Source of the DNA: Sphagnum compactum
Taxonomy: Eukaryota; Bryophyta; Sphagnopsida; Sphagnales
Reading direction: 5' to 3'
DNA length: 64,000 nt
NCBI GenBank assembly: GCA_965153455.1
Contig: OZ234493.1
Coordinates: 19,272,213-19,336,212 of the forward strand
Positions within the stretch are counted from its first letter, which is position 1. The number at the start of each line of letters is the position of its first letter. The translations under genes were made by a program, and so were the position numbers. The notes beneath the pieces were generated by a model that worked only from the letters and a program-made list of their open reading frames with translations, ran no database searches and had not been told where the DNA came from. Below, piece by piece: positions 60,814 to 64,000 of this stretch.

Positions 60814-61092
60814 CTAAGAATTAGATGGGTTAGGATTAGTGAACATTCTCATCCACTTAGAGATCAAAGTGTGTCCATATGGTTTCACACTAGGGTCCAA
60901 GACCCTATGGACTAGGTAACCAGTGAGAGGATGCTGGTTACCATAAACATGGAGCCTATTTCCATTAACCAGTGCCCTCTGGTTGGTTACTGGACATAAC
61001 CATCCCTCATGGGAATCTCTCGTTCCATCCACACAGAGATTGGTTATGAAATATTCATCCAAGGAGCAAAGGGTTATGGAATCATTGGGCAA
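60814..61092 (-). CDS. Unrecognised open frame beside MITE copy 2
   Basis: A 92-codon minus-strand frame with protein-like composition (for example EGWLCPVTNQR, LHVYGNQHPLTGYLVHR, SVKPYGHTLISKWM). On the other side of the MITE, a second minus frame (61690-61514 before the element) reads GPYKTLENLDDTLICCSGGK. The two could be exons or one exon split by insertion. I do not recognise the family and found no clear splice sites, so this stays tentative. Confidence 0.25.
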   Translation of the reverse strand: MPNDSITLCSLDEYFITNLCVDGTRDSHEGWLCPVTNQRALVNGNRLHVYGNQHPLTGYLVHRVLDPSVKPYGHTLISKWMRMFTNPNPSNS

Positions 61093-61126
61093 ATGAGAGC
61101 CCCAGGGTAGCCTAGTAGATCACTAA

Positions 61127-61513
61127 GAGCATCTTCAGTGGTGCTCAGTATGTGACCTTGCAAAAATATTTTTCACATCCAAGTTTTAGTTATATACTTT
61201 TTTGCAACCCCACCCATAAAAACGAAACTGGGACAACAAATAAGTGAGGTACTACTACCAATAGCAAACCACCTGGACCAATCATTATGATGGGCGAATC
61301 AGAAACACTGACGAGAAGAAGTCAGATCATATTTATTACACTCCTTTGTGCAGGTGCACATCCTTGCTGCTGCGCCTTGTACCACCCACCGCAGAGTGTG
61401 CAATTATATTGATCCAAGACTATTTTCTCAGCCAAACCGGCATATTTTTTTGACATTTCTTCATCTAATTTTACTGTGCAGGATCACATACTGAGCACTG
61501 TGTGGAGGTGCTC
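61127..61513. mobile_element. Tourist-like MITE, copy 2
   Basis: A 387-bp element homologous to the one at 46248. The left end is GAGCATCTTCAGTGGTGCTC, the right end TCACATACTGAGCAC then GGTGCTC. TAA flanks both ends (61124-61126, 61514-61516). It differs from copy 1 by scattered substitutions and small indels, so the two insertions are not very recent. Confidence 0.9.
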
Positions 61514-61742
61514 TAATGCAATGGGGCCAAAAGTTATGGGTTGTAACTTTCCACCTGAACAGCAAATGAGAGTGTCATCCAGATTCTCAAGAGTTTTGTA
61601 GGGCCCCTTAAAATTAGGAGCTGAAAAGAAGTTGCCACTTGTCAAATTTTGGGAGTCCCATGCCACTCCTACGTGACAAATACTAGCCAATGGGGATCAA
61701 GGCCACTTGTCACAAGTTCAGGAAGACTGGTGGGACGCAACC

Positions 61743-61773
<31 letters not shown>

Positions 61774-61790
61774 TATTAGGGTTAGGGTTC
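61743..61790 (+). promoter_or_regulatory. GAA-rich leader with telo-box
   Basis: A gaa-repeat tract is followed by attagggttagggttc (about 61775-61790), the reverse of the telo-box. Purine-rich leaders and telo-boxes are typical around plant transcription starts. This probably marks the start region of the plus-strand gene that follows. Confidence 0.45.
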
Positions 61791-62219
61791 GGAGAAGGTG
61801 GTGGACGATTCAAGGATTTGCGAGGACGACGGAGTCCGCGTCGATTTTAGAACTATAAGCATTTGAAATAGATGCGAAGGTTTTGTTTGTTGAGCGAATG
61901 GTTTGCAGCAAAAATTGCGATTGTTTTCTCTTTTGCTTCTTCACCCCTGAATCGGTCTGTTCTCCACATCTACCTTAAATTCCTTTCCGGAAGCTTTCGT
62001 CAATCCGTAAGGAACTTGCCAAGAGGTTCCTCGATTTCGAGAAGAACGAAGAAGACGGTTGCGTACGGGCATCGATGGTGCTAAGGATTTGCTGTAGATT
62101 GATTTAGTCTTTCGGTGCGAATTGCAAAAGAAAAAAAATTATAGGAAGAACGGTGGATCTTGAAGGAAAAGCAAGCAAGGCCCGTGGTGGTTGTGATTGG
62201 ATTGCTTTTTTGGGTCTGA

Positions 62220-64000
62220 GGAAGGAAAGGCACGCTGGAGGATCACGTAAGGCACAGAGGAGGTGGTGGTGGAGGATTGGGGAGGTCAAGTGGAGGTGCA
62301 TTCGATGGAGGAGCGATATCTACACATAGCCAGGGCGGCAGCGCTCGACCCTTCGACCCCTCAGTCTCTAGTTTGCAAACAAGGCGAGAACAAACTTCGA
62401 GGTACGATTCACAGCAATCCGACTCATACTGGTCGCGGTCCTACTCTAGCTATGGAAGGTCATGGCGAGGAGGAGGAGGAGGAGGATCTCAGGGACAGCA
62501 GCAAGTAGCTGAATCTGGCATTGACTTCTACTGGTTTATTGGCTTCTTCGTGATCGTGGGTACGCCAGATTTTCTTTCCTCTTCAGCTTTTCCTTCTTTG
62601 GTTGTGCGCTTCTTCCTTTTTAAGAGAACCTCTGGTCCCAGTTTCTCTGGGAGTGGGTTTGAGTCTAGTTCTTTCAATTTCTAAAGCCCATGGTCCTGGT
62701 TCTGGCACATTTTTTTAACAAATTCAAGAACCTCTACTCCTGGTTCTACACACACACTACACACTCCCAAATGTCAGATCTTATAAGTTTTACAACAAAA
62801 TTAAAACAGGGTTTTGTATAGGTAAAGAGTTCAACAACTAGTGAAAATTAATACTTCACTAAGTTCAGCCTACTTGCCAACTTTCTCAAGAAAGAATCAA
62901 CTTGCCCACCTAAAGAACCTGAACATGTACTCAACAGTGGTTTCGTTTTCAGTTCCAGATCTTGTTAAAAGGCTAGTTCCTCGGTCCCATTCTTGTTCCA
63001 GTTCCGTGCCAGTTCAAGTCCAGGGCACAAGAACTTGAAGCCCTGAATTTAACACTACAAACCGGATACCCTCACAAGACTGGTTTGAAACCTTAAATAT
63101 TTGACCTAAACCAAAGCACCAATGCTGGTTCAAACCTGTTCGTGGATTGTTTTTGCTTGTTAGCTGAAATTTGTATTTCAAAGAATGGGAAAGATAATTT
63201 GCACACATTTCACACAGAATCATCATACATTTCAGTCCTGTTGTTATATCATTGTTGTTCTTTCAGCTGCTTGTAGATCTCCATTTTTACAAATGAATAT
63301 TGCACCCACTTTGAGTCCGCAGTGTCACTATGGATGCTTATCAGCCTGTATGGATCTCAAGTCTTGGAGATGGGATTATTTTATTCGCGGATCCTGAAGG
63401 CTAGTCCTTTGTTGGTGAAGGAGATCAAGGTTGGTGAGCATTTTCTAATTGCTTATGAATCCAATGCACATGTGCCATGTTTGCATGTGTTTCATGCTCA
63501 GAGTTGTGGTTTGGAAATGGTTCAATTGCTGGGGGTTCATAATGTTGGACCATCTTGTTGAGTATCATCATCAGTATGGTGCTTTTTTGTGTGTGAGGGT
63601 TCAGGTTCAGAATCTTGGAGAGCCTGGTCCAGTTGTGACTTCATTTGCAAAGCATCCAGGTTATGGTCATCCGTTCATTTCAGACGAAAAATTTAATGTG
63701 ACAGTCAATCCACGGTTCCACCAGGCATGTATCTCTCTGCCATAGTTTCTGTTTGGATTTTGTATTGGACTCTCCTGCTTTTCTTATATGATGGTGGACA
63801 ATTGAAATCACTTTGCATCCATCTGATCTTAAGCAGAATCTGATGTGGTAGTTGTGTTCAATTATCTGCAGCGATATGGATTCTGGCTGAACAAAGGCTC
63901 ATCTTTTACTCTCATATATAATGTGAAAGACTCTTGGGAAGATAGCCTGGTGCTGGCAATTGTCAGAGGTGAAAAGGCTGTTATCTTCTTTGAGTTTGTT
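62220..64000 (+). CDS. APD-like membrane protein (putative E3 ligase), 5' part
   Basis: Exons that join in phase: ~62220-62559, 63323-63429, 63605-63724 and 63872 to the window edge. Exon 1 is rich in Ser, Tyr, Gly and Gln and ends FYWFIGFFVIV. Exon 2 continues with SLWMLISLYG, so the joined peptide forms one transmembrane helix across the splice site. After it come LLVKEIKVQNLGEPGPVV, NPRFHQ/RYGFWLNKG and EDSLVLAIVRGE, the pattern of plant APD proteins, which are membrane RING-type ubiquitin ligases with an extracytosolic middle region. The RING would lie beyond the window. Oddities: no in-frame ATG between the stop at 62217-62219 and the TM, so the start lies in an unseen upstream exon or is non-AUG. 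The third intron (63725-63871) has a GC donor. Family assignment is moderate. Confidence 0.6.

Overview
The window looks like nuclear DNA of a land plant or close relative. It has intron-rich genes with plant-type proteins, short GT-AG introns with two GC-AG exceptions, plastid-type enzyme relics, telo-box motifs near gene starts, and long AT-rich intergenic DNA with transposon debris. The lineage cannot be fixed from sequence alone. The PQQ polyvinyl-alcohol-dehydrogenase-like gene and the HUH Rep-like relic suggest, as inference only, a non-flowering plant such as a bryophyte or fern.

Layout: 1-4.3 kb holds no recognised gene but has nested inverted repeats and a 48-bp tandem duplication. 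4.3-10.1 kb (minus) is a complete XPB/ERCC3-type TFIIH helicase gene that I could join across 18 coding exons in phase. 10.3-23.4 kb is mostly AT-rich intergenic DNA with a broken HUH-endonuclease (Rep) relic at 15.7-16.5 kb. 23.5-24.0 kb (minus) is a two-exon LLPH/DUF2423-like small basic nuclear protein. 27.6-28.7 kb (plus) is the two-exon mitochondrial ATP synthase epsilon subunit. 31.5-35.3 kb holds two dead plastid-enzyme genes: a uroporphyrinogen decarboxylase fragment (plus) and an ornithine carbamoyltransferase pseudogene (minus) whose first intron contains a ~150-bp tandem array. 40.7-44.8 kb (minus) is a four-exon secreted PQQ-propeller dehydrogenase-like gene, intact except for one in-frame TGA. 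46.2-48.5 kb has two MITE families and a TAGG/CCTA-rich tract. 50.3-51.6 kb is a degraded hAT transposase, and 51.8-52.4 kb a minisatellite. 55.9-57.7 kb (minus) is a four-exon short nucleoside monophosphate kinase with an N-myristoylation-like start. 61.1-61.5 kb is a second copy of the first MITE. From ~62.2 kb to the right edge (plus) is the 5' part of an APD-like membrane protein gene.

The live genes are unrelated housekeeping or enzyme genes, each with its own promoter; there is no sign of a cluster or operon. All exon coordinates come from hand splicing checked by reading-frame phase. They may be off by a base in places and have no transcript support here. The most interesting items are the HUH Rep-like relic, the single TGA in an otherwise intact PQQ gene, the two GC-AG introns, the predicted lipid-anchored kinase, and the paired OTC/UROD relics.
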